Shown here piece after piece: positions 24,495-31,869 of a stretch of 64,000 nucleotides of DNA. Each line of letters begins with the position of its first letter. The first letter of the stretch is position 1. The stretch spans positions 248,001 to 312,000 of the forward strand of contig NZ_BMTR01000008.1 of NCBI RefSeq assembly GCF_014649775.1, written 5' to 3'. Under the pieces are notes generated by a model. That model worked only from the letters and a program-made list of their open reading frames with translations. It was not told the origin of the DNA and made no database searches. The translations under genes were made by a program, and so were the position numbers. Origin of the DNA: Streptomyces longisporoflavus (GTDB lineage: Bacteria; Actinomycetota; Actinomycetes; Streptomycetales; Streptomycetaceae).

Positions 24495-25660
24495 GGAACC
24501 AGGTCTACCACCGCGGCCCCGTCCGCTCCTGCGGCCCATGACGCGTCGTTCACCGTCCCGACGAGGCGGATGTGCCCGCGCTCGCAGGTGCGTACCGCGA
24601 GGTCGGCGAGTGCGCGCTTCTGCCGCAGGTCCAGGAAGTGGTCGAGGCCGTCAGCGAGCACGGTGAGGTTCTGGTACGCCGACGGCACCTCGCTCGCCGG
24701 GTCCACCGCGAGGACTCCGGGCCCGGTGAGCAGCACCAGGGCGAGCGCCAGATACCTCAGCTCGCCGTCCCCGAGCCGTCCGACGGGTGATCTGATGCCC
24801 CCACCCCGGTCGATGAGGGCCTGGACCGACCCGTCGTCGGCCACCTCGGCGAACACGTCGGCGACCGGGCCCGCGCACCCCGCCCGCACCGCCGCCACCA
24901 AGCGCGCGTGACGGTTGCCGCACTCCTCCCGCGTACGGAGAAGGACTTCGGCGAGGTTGCCGCAGCCGCTCGACAGGCGGCCCGCGCCGAGCAGTCCGGG
25001 AGGCACGGGCAGCCGCATGGCTCCGGGCCGGGGAGCGCACGGGAAGACCGAGCGCAGCGCGATCACCACCTGCTCGGCCGCCGCGAGCACCAGCCGCTGC
25101 CCCTCTGTCTTGCCGGCCACCCGCAGCGGAAGGAGCGCCGTGCCGAGCCGGTCGTCCGGCAGCGGGGCGCGCGTCACCGGCGACGCACCGGCCGTGTGCC
25201 AGGCCGCCTGCACCGCGCGCCGCCCCGGATCTCGCAGGGCCGTCTCAAGGAGGACGAGCCCGCCTCTGGTCAGCCGCTCGCCCACGACGCGCAGTTCGGG
25301 CTCGGCCTGTACGGCGACGTCGAGCCGCACCGCTCCGACGGGACCGTCGACCGTGCAGCCGATCCGGAAACCCCGCCGGTGCTGCCCGTCGCCCCGTGCG
25401 CGATCGGGCACGCAGGCCACGGGATCGGCGAAGACGTCGATGAGTTCCTCGCCCGCGCCGAGCCGGGCCAACGCCCCATAGGCGGCGAGCGCGGTGGACT
25501 TGCCGCTGCCGCTCGGCCCCGCGACGACGGTCAGCGGGCCGAGGGGGATCACGGCGCCCCGGTGCGAGGCGAAAGCCGAGAGCCGCAGTTCGGTGACGCG
25601 ACTCCGGGCCGGACCACCCGACGGCGGCTCTGCGTCCGGCTCCGGCAGGTGCACTGTCAT
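24491..25660 (-). CDS. AAA/ABC-type ATP-binding protein coupled to a MazG-like enzyme
   Basis: The 389-residue protein has Walker A GPSGSGKST near residue 48 and an RecF/OLD-like start (VTELRLSAFASHRGAVIPLGPL). Near the C-terminus are a signature-like RLGDGELRYLALALVLLT and a degenerate Walker B LAVDPASEVP. The final part, HIRLVGTVNDASW, matches the usual ABC switch region. There is no transmembrane segment and no Toprim domain. Its stop overlaps the MazG-like start. Function is unknown; a nucleotide-pool or phage-defence role is speculative. Confidence 0.7.
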   Translation of the reverse strand: MTVHLPEPDAEPPSGGPARSRVTELRLSAFASHRGAVIPLGPLTVVAGPSGSGKSTALAAYGALARLGAGEELIDVFADPVACVPDRARGDGQHRRGFRIGCTVDGPVGAVRLDVAVQAEPELRVVGERLTRGGLVLLETALRDPGRRAVQAAWHTAGASPVTRAPLPDDRLGTALLPLRVAGKTEGQRLVLAAAEQVVIALRSVFPCAPRPGAMRLPVPPGLLGAGRLSSGCGNLAEVLLRTREECGNRHARLVAAVRAGCAGPVADVFAEVADDGSVQALIDRGGGIRSPVGRLGDGELRYLALALVLLTGPGVLAVDPASEVPSAYQNLTVLADGLDHFLDLRQKRALADLAVRTCERGHIRLVGTVNDASWAAGADGAAVVDLVP

Positions 25661-26137
25661 GCCCGGACGCTAGGCGGCAATGGTTCTGCCGAACCGTTTT
25701 GCCCCGATGACCTTCCTACGAATGAGGGATTCGGGCGGGGATGGCTGGGCGAGGGATGCCCAGGCGAGTGGCGCCTGGGCGAGGGACGCTCGGGCTCGGG
25801 CGGCTCGGGGTTTGTCGACCCGGGGTTGGTCGACCTGGGGTCGGCCGTCTCGGGGTTGGTCGGCTCGGGGTCGGCCGTCTCGGGGTCGGCCGTCTCAGGG
25901 TCGGCCGTCTCAGGGTTGAGACGGCCCGAACTCAGGCGGCCAGAGGAGTTCAGGCCGCCCGGATTCAGACCGCCCGGTCACAGGCGGCCCGGATTCAGGC
26001 TGCCCGGTCACAGGCGGCCCGGATTCAGGCTGCCCGGCCACAGGCGCACCGGATGCAGGCCGCCCGGATTCGGGCGACCCGGATTCAGGCCGCCCAAGTA
26101 CAGGCGGCGTCAGGCCGCCCGGGCGCAGGCGCGCCCC
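25661..26137. repeat. Gene-free spacer with two families of 15-bp tandem repeats
   Basis: From about 25800 to 25920 the unit is GGTCGGCCGTCTCGG with variants. From about 25930 to 26130 alternating units such as CAGGCGGCCCGGATT and CAGGCTGCCCGGTCA recur about a dozen times. The 15-bp period keeps a frame open on the + strand, giving Arg/Ala/Gln-rich strings without similarity to anything I know, and no ribosome-binding site precedes them. It lies just past the 3' end of sflB. Confidence 0.85.
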
Positions 26138-26518
26138 CTACGACTGGGCCGCCGCGACAAGGCCCTGCACCTCGGTGCCGGGAGGGGCGAGCAGGAAGAC
26201 GTTCTTGTCGACCCGATGCATCCCGCAACCGAGACCGAGGACCACGCCGCTGCTGAAGTCCAGGACGCGCTTGGCGACTTCCGTCTCGGCGCCGGTCAGG
26301 TCGAGCAGGACCGGAATCTGCGCCATCACCGTCTCGGCGACCTCGCGGGCGTCCGCGAAGATGTTCACCCGCATCACCACAAAACGCCGCCGCGCCTCGG
26401 TCTCCGCGTCGGGCATCGCGCGGTGCCCCGGCCACGAGGGCCATTCGTTGCGGCTGCGCAGCGGTACGACCTGGGCGAGCCCTTCCCACTGTTCATCGGT
26501 GACGTCGTGGCTGTTCAA
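26138..26518 (-). CDS. sflB: SepF-like cell-division protein (SflB type)
   Basis: The 126-residue protein has the SepF core: ILLDLTGAETEVAKRVLDFSSG-type sequence around residue 75, ending GCGMHRVDKNVFLLAPPG. SepF anchors FtsZ to the membrane, but this protein lacks the classical N-terminal amphipathic membrane helix and starts MNSHDVTDEQWEGLAQ. This fits the SepF-like proteins SflA and SflB of Streptomyces, reported to prevent ectopic FtsZ/DivIVA localisation and stabilise tip growth. From memory SflB is SCO5967, consistent with the local gene order. It lies 118 bp downstream of the esterase-like gene. Confidence 0.85.
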   Translation of the reverse strand: MNSHDVTDEQWEGLAQVVPLRSRNEWPSWPGHRAMPDAETEARRRFVVMRVNIFADAREVAETVMAQIPVLLDLTGAETEVAKRVLDFSSGVVLGLGCGMHRVDKNVFLLAPPGTEVQGLVAAAQS

Positions 26519-26636
26519 CGCTCCACCCCGTCCTGGCTCGCACTCGATATCTGCACTGGCTCATTCTTACGCGTCCTCACCCGTTCAGCCCAACAGCGAC
26601 ACGGGGCGGGCGGACCAGTCTGCCAGGCCGGGCGGG

Positions 26637-27971
26637 TCAGTGTCCCGGGAGTCCCGCAAGCCCTTCGGTGAGGCCGGCTTCCCAACAGGCCCAGTCGTGG
26701 CCGCCGTTGTACTCGTTCAAGGTCACCCGGCAGCCGCGCGAGTGCAGCGTCTCGTACAGCTCGCGGTGATGATCAAGAATTTCAGCCTCGCGCAGCCCGA
26801 CGTCGAGGCGCACGGCGACGGGCGGCCGGGACGCACCGGCGCCGGGCCGGGAACCGAGCCGGGAGCCGAGCCGGGAAAGTTCCACGGACAGCCGCGCGGA
26901 GAGGTCCCCGGTGAGCGGCGCGGACTGGGCCAGGACATTGCCGAAGCGTTCCGGCCGCAGGAAACCCGCGTACAGGCAGACCAGTCCGCCGAGGCCCTGG
27001 CCCGCGACGAGCGTGCGCGCGGGGTCGGTGGTGAGGGGCCAGCGGCCGGCCGCCCACGGCAGCAGTTCGTCGGCGAGGAACCGCACCTGCACCTCAGGCT
27101 CGCCCATCTCCCTGCGGCGCGTGGCCCTGTCGACGGCGTCCGGGGCGAGGACGGCGAGCGGCGGCAAGGCGCCGTCGGCGATCAAGGCGTCAAGCCTGTC
27201 CTGGAGGGCGAGCCGCCCGAACCACATGTCGCCGTCGCACAGCACGAGCACCGGCAGTTCGGCCGCCGGGCCGCCAGGAGGGAGGTACGCCCACACGTCC
27301 CGCTCGGCGCCGAGCACCCCAGCGGGCAGCCGGTTCCGCTCGACCCTTCCCCTCGGCGCTCCGGCGGGCGGCTCTGCCCCCGGCCGCGCGGGGGCTTGCG
27401 GGAGCTCGTAGACGGAGGCGGAGCGATCCGACCAACGGCCCTGCATCCGGCGGGGGTTGAGCGGGTCGGGGGCGGCGTGCGCGGACAGGGAGAGCAGCCG
27501 TTGCCGGCGGAGGGCTGCGGACGCGGGCGGTTCGCCGGGCGAGATGTCGGCGGCCATGCGGTACGAGCCGCGGTGGTCGGCGCGTAGCCGGTAGGTGATG
27601 TGCCAGATGTCGGTGCCGGGCAGCGGGTCCAGCAGGGATGCCGCGAGGTCGGCGCGGTCCGCGATGCCCTCGGCGAGCAGCAGGACCTGCCGGGTGGCGC
27701 GGTGGCCGCGCCACAGGAACGTCACGTCACGGTGGCCCGGCTCGCCGTCGACGGCCTCGACCAGGGGTGTGCCACGGCGCGCGACATCCGCCCAGAACTC
27801 CTCGATGACGACGGCGACGGCCCGTGCCGCGTCGGAGGCACCGCCAACGTTGTCGGCGTCGTCGGCTTCGGCGACGCGGGCGGCGACCCGCCGGACGCAG
27901 GGCGCCGGGTCCGCGAGCCGGCGGGGCTCCGCGTCGGCCGCGGACACCCCCGTGGTCACGGTCATCCGCAC
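26637..27971 (-). CDS. Enterobactin-esterase (Fes)-like protein with Ser-to-Gly nucleophile substitution
   Basis: The 444-residue protein has a Fes N-terminal domain (DVTFLWRGHRATRQVLLL, MQGRWSDRSASVYEL) and a C-terminal esterase fold. Fes hydrolyses ferric siderophore esters. In Fes the nucleophile motif is GQSFGG; here it is AGQGLGGLVCLYAGF (near residue 326), so Ser is Gly. The catalytic His is kept (GGHDWACWE near 427). The protein may be inactive, or may use another nucleophile or bind a siderophore. A strong DmdR/IdeR-type iron box lies 57 bp upstream, predicting iron repression. GTG 27971 or ATG 27965 may be the start. Confidence 0.85.
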   Translation of the reverse strand: MRMTVTTGVSAADAEPRRLADPAPCVRRVAARVAEADDADNVGGASDAARAVAVVIEEFWADVARRGTPLVEAVDGEPGHRDVTFLWRGHRATRQVLLLAEGIADRADLAASLLDPLPGTDIWHITYRLRADHRGSYRMAADISPGEPPASAALRRQRLLSLSAHAAPDPLNPRRMQGRWSDRSASVYELPQAPARPGAEPPAGAPRGRVERNRLPAGVLGAERDVWAYLPPGGPAAELPVLVLCDGDMWFGRLALQDRLDALIADGALPPLAVLAPDAVDRATRRREMGEPEVQVRFLADELLPWAAGRWPLTTDPARTLVAGQGLGGLVCLYAGFLRPERFGNVLAQSAPLTGDLSARLSVELSRLGSRLGSRPGAGASRPPVAVRLDVGLREAEILDHHRELYETLHSRGCRVTLNEYNGGHDWACWEAGLTEGLAGLPGH

Positions 27972-28027
27972 ACGAAGAGGACCCGCATCGTTCCCCGCCT
28001 TCCTGGTCCAGCACAGCCAATATCAAC

Positions 28028-28046
28028 TTAGCTAAGCCTAACCTAA
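28028..28046 (-). promoter_or_regulatory. Iron box (DmdR1/IdeR operator) for the Fes-like gene
   Basis: The - strand reads TTAGGTTAGGCTTAGCTAA, matching the 19-bp actinobacterial iron-box consensus (TTAGGTTAGGCTCACCTAA) at 17 positions. It lies 57 bp upstream of the Fes-like start and after the epoxide-hydrolase stop. Fe2+-loaded DmdR1 would repress transcription. Confidence 0.85.
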
Positions 28047-28076
28047 CTCACAACCAATCGCGGTCACCCTTCCCCC

Positions 28077-29324
28077 TCAGCCCCGAGCCCTGAGCGGCCG
28101 GAAGAACTCCCGCAGCTCCCGCGCCACCTGCTCGGGTTCCTCGTGCGCCATGAAGTGCCCGCCCCGCTGCGGCGTGCTCCAGTGGCGCAGGTCGGTGAAG
28201 GTGCGCTCGGCCAGGCTCCTCGGATAGCCCGCGAACGCCGGTTCATTGCTGAGGGTGACGGCGCCGGGGACGGTGATGGGCGGCACCGGCTTGTTGCGGG
28301 GGTAGTCGTAGTACTGCCGGAACGACGAGCCGATGCTGCCGGTGGCCCAGTACAGGGTCGCGACCGTGAGCAGGGTGTCCTTGTCCCAGCGGGCCTCCAG
28401 ATCGCCGCCGCAGTCGCTCCAGTCGCGGTACTTGTCGGCGATCCAGGCGACGAGCCCGGCCGGGGAGTCCATCAGGGCCGCGGCGATCGTGTCCGGGCGG
28501 GTGCACATGATCTCGCTGTAGCCCTGGTCGCCCGCGTCGTACGCGTCAAGGGCGTCGAGGAACGTCTGCTCCTCGGGGGTCGGCGGCTCGTCCTCGAACT
28601 GTTCCGTGATCACCGCGGAGGTGACGTGCACCCCGACCACGTCCTGCGGATGGAGCGCGCCGAGCCACTGCGTCACCCCTCCCCCGATGTCCCCGCCGAA
28701 CGCCCCGAAGCGCGGGTAACCCAGCGTCTCGGTCATCAGCTCGTGCCAGATATCGGCTACGCCCCGGCGCGTGAACGGCTCGCGCGGCAGCTCGGAGTGG
28801 ACGAAGCCCGGCAGCGAGGGGATCACCACGTCGAAGGCGTCGGCCGGGTCGCCGCCGTGCGCGGCGGGGTCGGCGAGGTGTCCGGCGACCCGCAGCATCT
28901 CCGCGAAGCTGCTCGGCCAGCCATGGCTCAGGATCAGCGGCAACGGCGCGGGCGCGCCTTCCGGGCGCCGGCCCCGCAGATGCACGAAGTGCACGCGCCG
29001 TCCGGCGACTTCGGCGACGTACTGGGGAAAGGAATTGAGCTCGCTCTCCGCGGCCCGCCAGTCGAAGCCGTCGGCCCAGTAGGCGACGAGTTCGCGCAGG
29101 TATCCGGGGTCGACGCCCGCCGCCCAGTACGTGGAGTCGGATGGCTGGGTGAAGAGGGTGCGCTTCAGGCGCGCCCGCAGGTCGTCCAGTACGTCGTCGG
29201 ACACGGCCGTACGGAAGGGAACGGGCCCGGCGGTACGGGAAGCGGCGGTACAGGAAGAAGCGGGCCCGGTCGTACGGGACGAAGCGGATTCGGCCGTACG
29301 GAAAGCAGCGGATTCGGCTGGCAT
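28077..29324 (-). CDS. Epoxide-hydrolase-family alpha/beta hydrolase (EHN type)
   Basis: The 415-residue protein has a microsomal-type epoxide-hydrolase N-terminal domain (VLDDLRARLKRTLFTQ; FDWRAAESELNSFPQYVAEV) and an alpha/beta core. Oxyanion HGWP is near residue 135 (LSHGWPSSFAEML). The Asp nucleophile is in FGGDIGGGVTQWL near 210 and the base His in RGGHFMAHEEP near 395. It would add water to an epoxide. Start ATG 29324 has GAAGGA 4-5 bp upstream. The first about 40 residues are a degenerate repeat (FRTAESASSRTTGPASS), absent from the usual fold. It diverges from the NAT gene. Confidence 0.85.
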   Translation of the reverse strand: MPAESAAFRTAESASSRTTGPASSCTAASRTAGPVPFRTAVSDDVLDDLRARLKRTLFTQPSDSTYWAAGVDPGYLRELVAYWADGFDWRAAESELNSFPQYVAEVAGRRVHFVHLRGRRPEGAPAPLPLILSHGWPSSFAEMLRVAGHLADPAAHGGDPADAFDVVIPSLPGFVHSELPREPFTRRGVADIWHELMTETLGYPRFGAFGGDIGGGVTQWLGALHPQDVVGVHVTSAVITEQFEDEPPTPEEQTFLDALDAYDAGDQGYSEIMCTRPDTIAAALMDSPAGLVAWIADKYRDWSDCGGDLEARWDKDTLLTVATLYWATGSIGSSFRQYYDYPRNKPVPPITVPGAVTLSNEPAFAGYPRSLAERTFTDLRHWSTPQRGGHFMAHEEPEQVARELREFFRPLRARG

Positions 29325-29443
29325 GGTTCCTTCGGGGCAGAGAGCAGAGGATGCGCCGCAGCACCGACAATCACCGAGAACCACCAAGGATCACGGCGGT
29401 GCGACAGGCAGGCCCATGATGCGCGACGCGCGAGAATCTGCCC

Positions 29444-30253
29444 ATGGATTTTGACCAGACGGATGCCTACCTGCGCCGCATCGGCGCCGAGCGCCCCGCC
29501 GCTCCCACCACGCGGGCCCTGCACGATCTGCATCTCGCGCATCTGCGCGCCGTCCCCTTCGAGAACCTCTCCATCCACCTCGACGAGGACATCGAACTCA
29601 CCGAGGAGTCCTTGGTCGCGAAGGTGGTCGGCGCCCGCCGCGGCGGCTTCTGCTACGAACTCAACGGCGCATTCGCGGCGCTGCTCACCGCCCTCGGCTT
29701 CGAGGTCACCCTGATGCAGGCCCGGGTGTACGACGCCTCCGGGCACCCCGGGATTCCCTACGACCATCTGGCGTTGCGCGTACGTACCTCCGACGGGGGC
29801 GACTGGCTCGCGGACGTCGGCTTCGGCACCCACAGCCACTTCCCGCTGGTCTTCGGCGAACGCGGTGACCAGTCGGACCCCGGCGGCACCTTCCGCATCA
29901 CCGAGACTCCCGAGGGCGATCTGGACGTCAGCAGGGACGGCAAGCTGCAGTACGTGGCGGACCTGCGCCCGCGTGCCCTCGGCGACTTCACGTCCGGCGC
30001 ATGGTGGCACCGCACCTCGCCCCGCTCCCACTTCACGCAGTCACTGGTCTGCTCGCTGCTCACCGAGGCCGGCCGGATCACGCTCAGCGGCCGCACCCTC
30101 ACCACGACGACGGCCGGTGGGCGCCACACCGTCGAACTCGCCACGGACGCCGACGTGCTCGACGCGTACGCCGCACACTTCGGCATCGTGCTGAAGCAGG
30201 TACCGCACGTGAAGAAGACCGCGTACCCCTCGGGCGCCGCCGACCCCTCTTGA
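29444..30253 (+). CDS. nat: Arylamine N-acetyltransferase
   Basis: The 269-residue protein transfers an acetyl group from acetyl-CoA to arylamines or hydrazines. The Cys-His-Asp triad is intact: RRGGFCYELN (Cys about 70), YDHLALRV (His about 108) and WLADVGFG (Asp about 125). The N-terminal PFENLSIHLDEDIELTEESL is typical and the length is normal. It stands alone between the divergent epoxide-hydrolase-like gene and the molybdate locus. Confidence 0.93.
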   Translation: MDFDQTDAYLRRIGAERPAAPTTRALHDLHLAHLRAVPFENLSIHLDEDIELTEESLVAKVVGARRGGFCYELNGAFAALLTALGFEVTLMQARVYDASGHPGIPYDHLALRVRTSDGGDWLADVGFGTHSHFPLVFGERGDQSDPGGTFRITETPEGDLDVSRDGKLQYVADLRPRALGDFTSGAWWHRTSPRSHFTQSLVCSLLTEAGRITLSGRTLTTTTAGGRHTVELATDADVLDAYAAHFGIVLKQVPHVKKTAYPSGAADPS

Positions 30254-30271
30254 ACTTTCCTCCAATGAGGT

Positions 30272-30343
30272 TGGCATCTACCGGCATCTGCCATGGACAA
30301 TCGCCCATAGATGTTGTAGATGCCAGGTGATGCGGCTTATCGT
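30272..30343 (+). promoter_or_regulatory. Promoter and complex inverted repeat of the molybdate regulator gene
   Basis: TGGCATCTAC (30272-30281) and GTAGATGCCA (30316-30325) are a perfect 10-bp inverted repeat. GGCATCTGCC (30283-30292) and TAGATG (30308-30313) form an inner partial pair. The right arm overlaps a -35 TTGTAG (30314-30319), which is 18 bp from a -10 TATCGT (30338-30343). The ATG at 30351 is 7 bp beyond the -10, predicting a leaderless mRNA and autoregulation. Confidence 0.6.
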
Positions 30344-30350
30344 GGCGCGT

Positions 30351-30758
30351 ATGCAGTCCTACACGATCGGACAGGCGGCGCGTCTGCTCGGCGTCAGCCC
30401 CGATACGGCCCGCCGCTGGGCGGACGCCGGACGGGTCGCGACCCACCGCGACGAGGGCGGCCGTCGGCTCATCGACGGCCGCGACCTCGCCGCGTTCTCC
30501 GTCGAGGTCGCGCAGGGACAGGCGCATGGGGGCGCCGGCGAGGACGACGTCCCCTACACCTCGGCCCGGAACGCCTTTCCCGGCATCGTCACCGCCGTGA
30601 AGCTCGGCGATGTCGCGGCCCAGGTCGAGATCCAGGCAGGTCCGCACCGGCTCGTCTCGCTCCTGACCAGGGAGGCCGTGGAGGAGCTCGGTCTGGAGGT
30701 CGGCATGCAGGCGACCGCCCGCGTGAAGTCCACCAGCGTGCACATCGACCGCACCTGA
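30351..30758 (+). CDS. HTH-MOP (TOBE) molybdate-responsive regulator
   Basis: The 135-residue protein has an N-terminal MerR/excisionase-like helix-turn-helix (YTIGQAARLLGVSPDTARRW) and a C-terminal molybdopterin/TOBE domain (NAFPGIVTAVKLGDVAAQVE, then GMQATARVKSTSVHI). Such proteins bind molybdate or tungstate and regulate Mod transporters; the next genes are modA and modBC. ATG 30351 is chosen because a promoter ending 7 bp upstream implies a leaderless message, and the HTH starts at once. An upstream ATG at 30327 would overlap the promoter. Confidence 0.88.
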   Translation: MQSYTIGQAARLLGVSPDTARRWADAGRVATHRDEGGRRLIDGRDLAAFSVEVAQGQAHGGAGEDDVPYTSARNAFPGIVTAVKLGDVAAQVEIQAGPHRLVSLLTREAVEELGLEVGMQATARVKSTSVHIDRT

Positions 30759-30761
30759 CCC

Positions 30762-30813
30762 CCGGTCCGCACTCCCGGTCCGCACCCCGGGTCCGCACTC
30801 CCGGTCCGCACCT
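30762..30813. repeat. Four 13-bp tandem repeats between the molybdate regulator and modA
   Basis: Four consecutive copies of CCGGTCCGCACTC (30762-30774, 30775-30787, 30788-30800, 30801-30813) differ at one to three positions. They fill most of the 103-bp gap. As a possible binding array the 13-bp period does not fit a helical turn, so expansion of a minisatellite is the simpler reading. Confidence 0.85.
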
Positions 30814-30861
30814 ATGGGCAGGGCCGCGCCGCCGGCCTCGCCCCCAAGGAGTTCCACGCTC

Positions 30862-31680
30862 ATGTCCCCAGCTCTCAGCCCCGCCGGGCGCCGCACCGCC
30901 GGGCGCCGCACCGCCGCCGCCGTGCTCACGGCCGCCCTGCTCGTCCCGCTCGCCGCCTGCGGCAACGACGACGAGGGCGACGGCGCCGGGAAGGCCGCGG
31001 GCGACTCAGCCCAGAAGGCCGACCTGACGGTGCTCGCCGCGTCCTCGCTCACCGACGTCTTCAAGACTGCCGGTGCCGCGTACGAGAAGGAGAACCCGGG
31101 GACGAAGGTCAATTTCTCCTTCGCCGGTTCCCAGGAACTCGCCGCCCAGGTCAAGCAGGGCGCCCCCGCCGACGCCCTGGTCACCGCCGACACCAAGACC
31201 ATGGACGGCCTGCGGTCCGACACCGGGGCGCCGTCCGTGATCGCCAAGAATCGCCTGGTCATCGCGGTCGGCGAGGGCAACCCGAAGAAGGTCGCCGAGC
31301 TGAAGGACCTCTCCGACAGCAAGCTGAAGGTCGTCCTCGCGGCGCCCGAGGTGCCGGTCGGCCGCTACAGCAAGCAGATCCTGGACGACCAGAAGATCGA
31401 CGTGCGGCCGGTCTCGCAGGAGCCCAACGTCCGCGCGGTCCTGAGCAAGGTCGAACTGGGCGAGGCGGACGCCGGGCTCGTCTACAAGACGGACGCCGCC
31501 ACCGCCACCGAGAAGGTCGACGCGGTCAGGATTCCGGACGGCGAGAACGCGATCGCCGAGTACCCCGCGGCCACCCTGAAGACGTCGGAACACGCGGACG
31601 CCGCGGCGGCGTTCGTGAAGTGGCTGTCCACGCCCGCCGCGCAGAAGATCCTGAAGAACGCGGGCTTCGAAAAGCCGTAG
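30862..31680 (+). CDS. modA: Molybdate-binding lipoprotein of the Mod ABC transporter
   Basis: The 272-residue protein has a lipoprotein signal ending LLVPLAACGN (lipobox LAAC). The mature ModA fold follows: LTVLAASSLTDVFKTAG, VNFSFAGSQELAAQV and GEADAGLVYKTDAA, each part of the molybdate/tungstate-binding pocket. It would be anchored outside the membrane and pass molybdate to ModB. AAGGAG lies 10 bp before the ATG. It lies between the HTH-MOP regulator and the modBC fusion in one direction. Confidence 0.93.
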   Translation: MSPALSPAGRRTAGRRTAAAVLTAALLVPLAACGNDDEGDGAGKAAGDSAQKADLTVLAASSLTDVFKTAGAAYEKENPGTKVNFSFAGSQELAAQVKQGAPADALVTADTKTMDGLRSDTGAPSVIAKNRLVIAVGEGNPKKVAELKDLSDSKLKVVLAAPEVPVGRYSKQILDDQKIDVRPVSQEPNVRAVLSKVELGEADAGLVYKTDAATATEKVDAVRIPDGENAIAEYPAATLKTSEHADAAAAFVKWLSTPAAQKILKNAGFEKP

Positions 31681-31869
31681 CAGCAGGAGCGGTAGCGGCA
31701 GTAGTCACACCCGTAGCCACTGCTTCGAGAAGCCGTGGCCGCACGAGCCGGGGTGAGGGGGCCGACCGCCTCCCCGGTCGGGGCCGCCGGGCCGTCCCCC
31801 GGCACGCTCCTGACGCCCCCTCACCTCGCGAGACCATCCCGAGCGCACCCCAGGGACCCAGGGACCACG

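Noticed and set aside
22741..26135. CRISPR array
   Set aside because: The repeats are 15 bp, contiguous and without spacers, and no cas gene is present.
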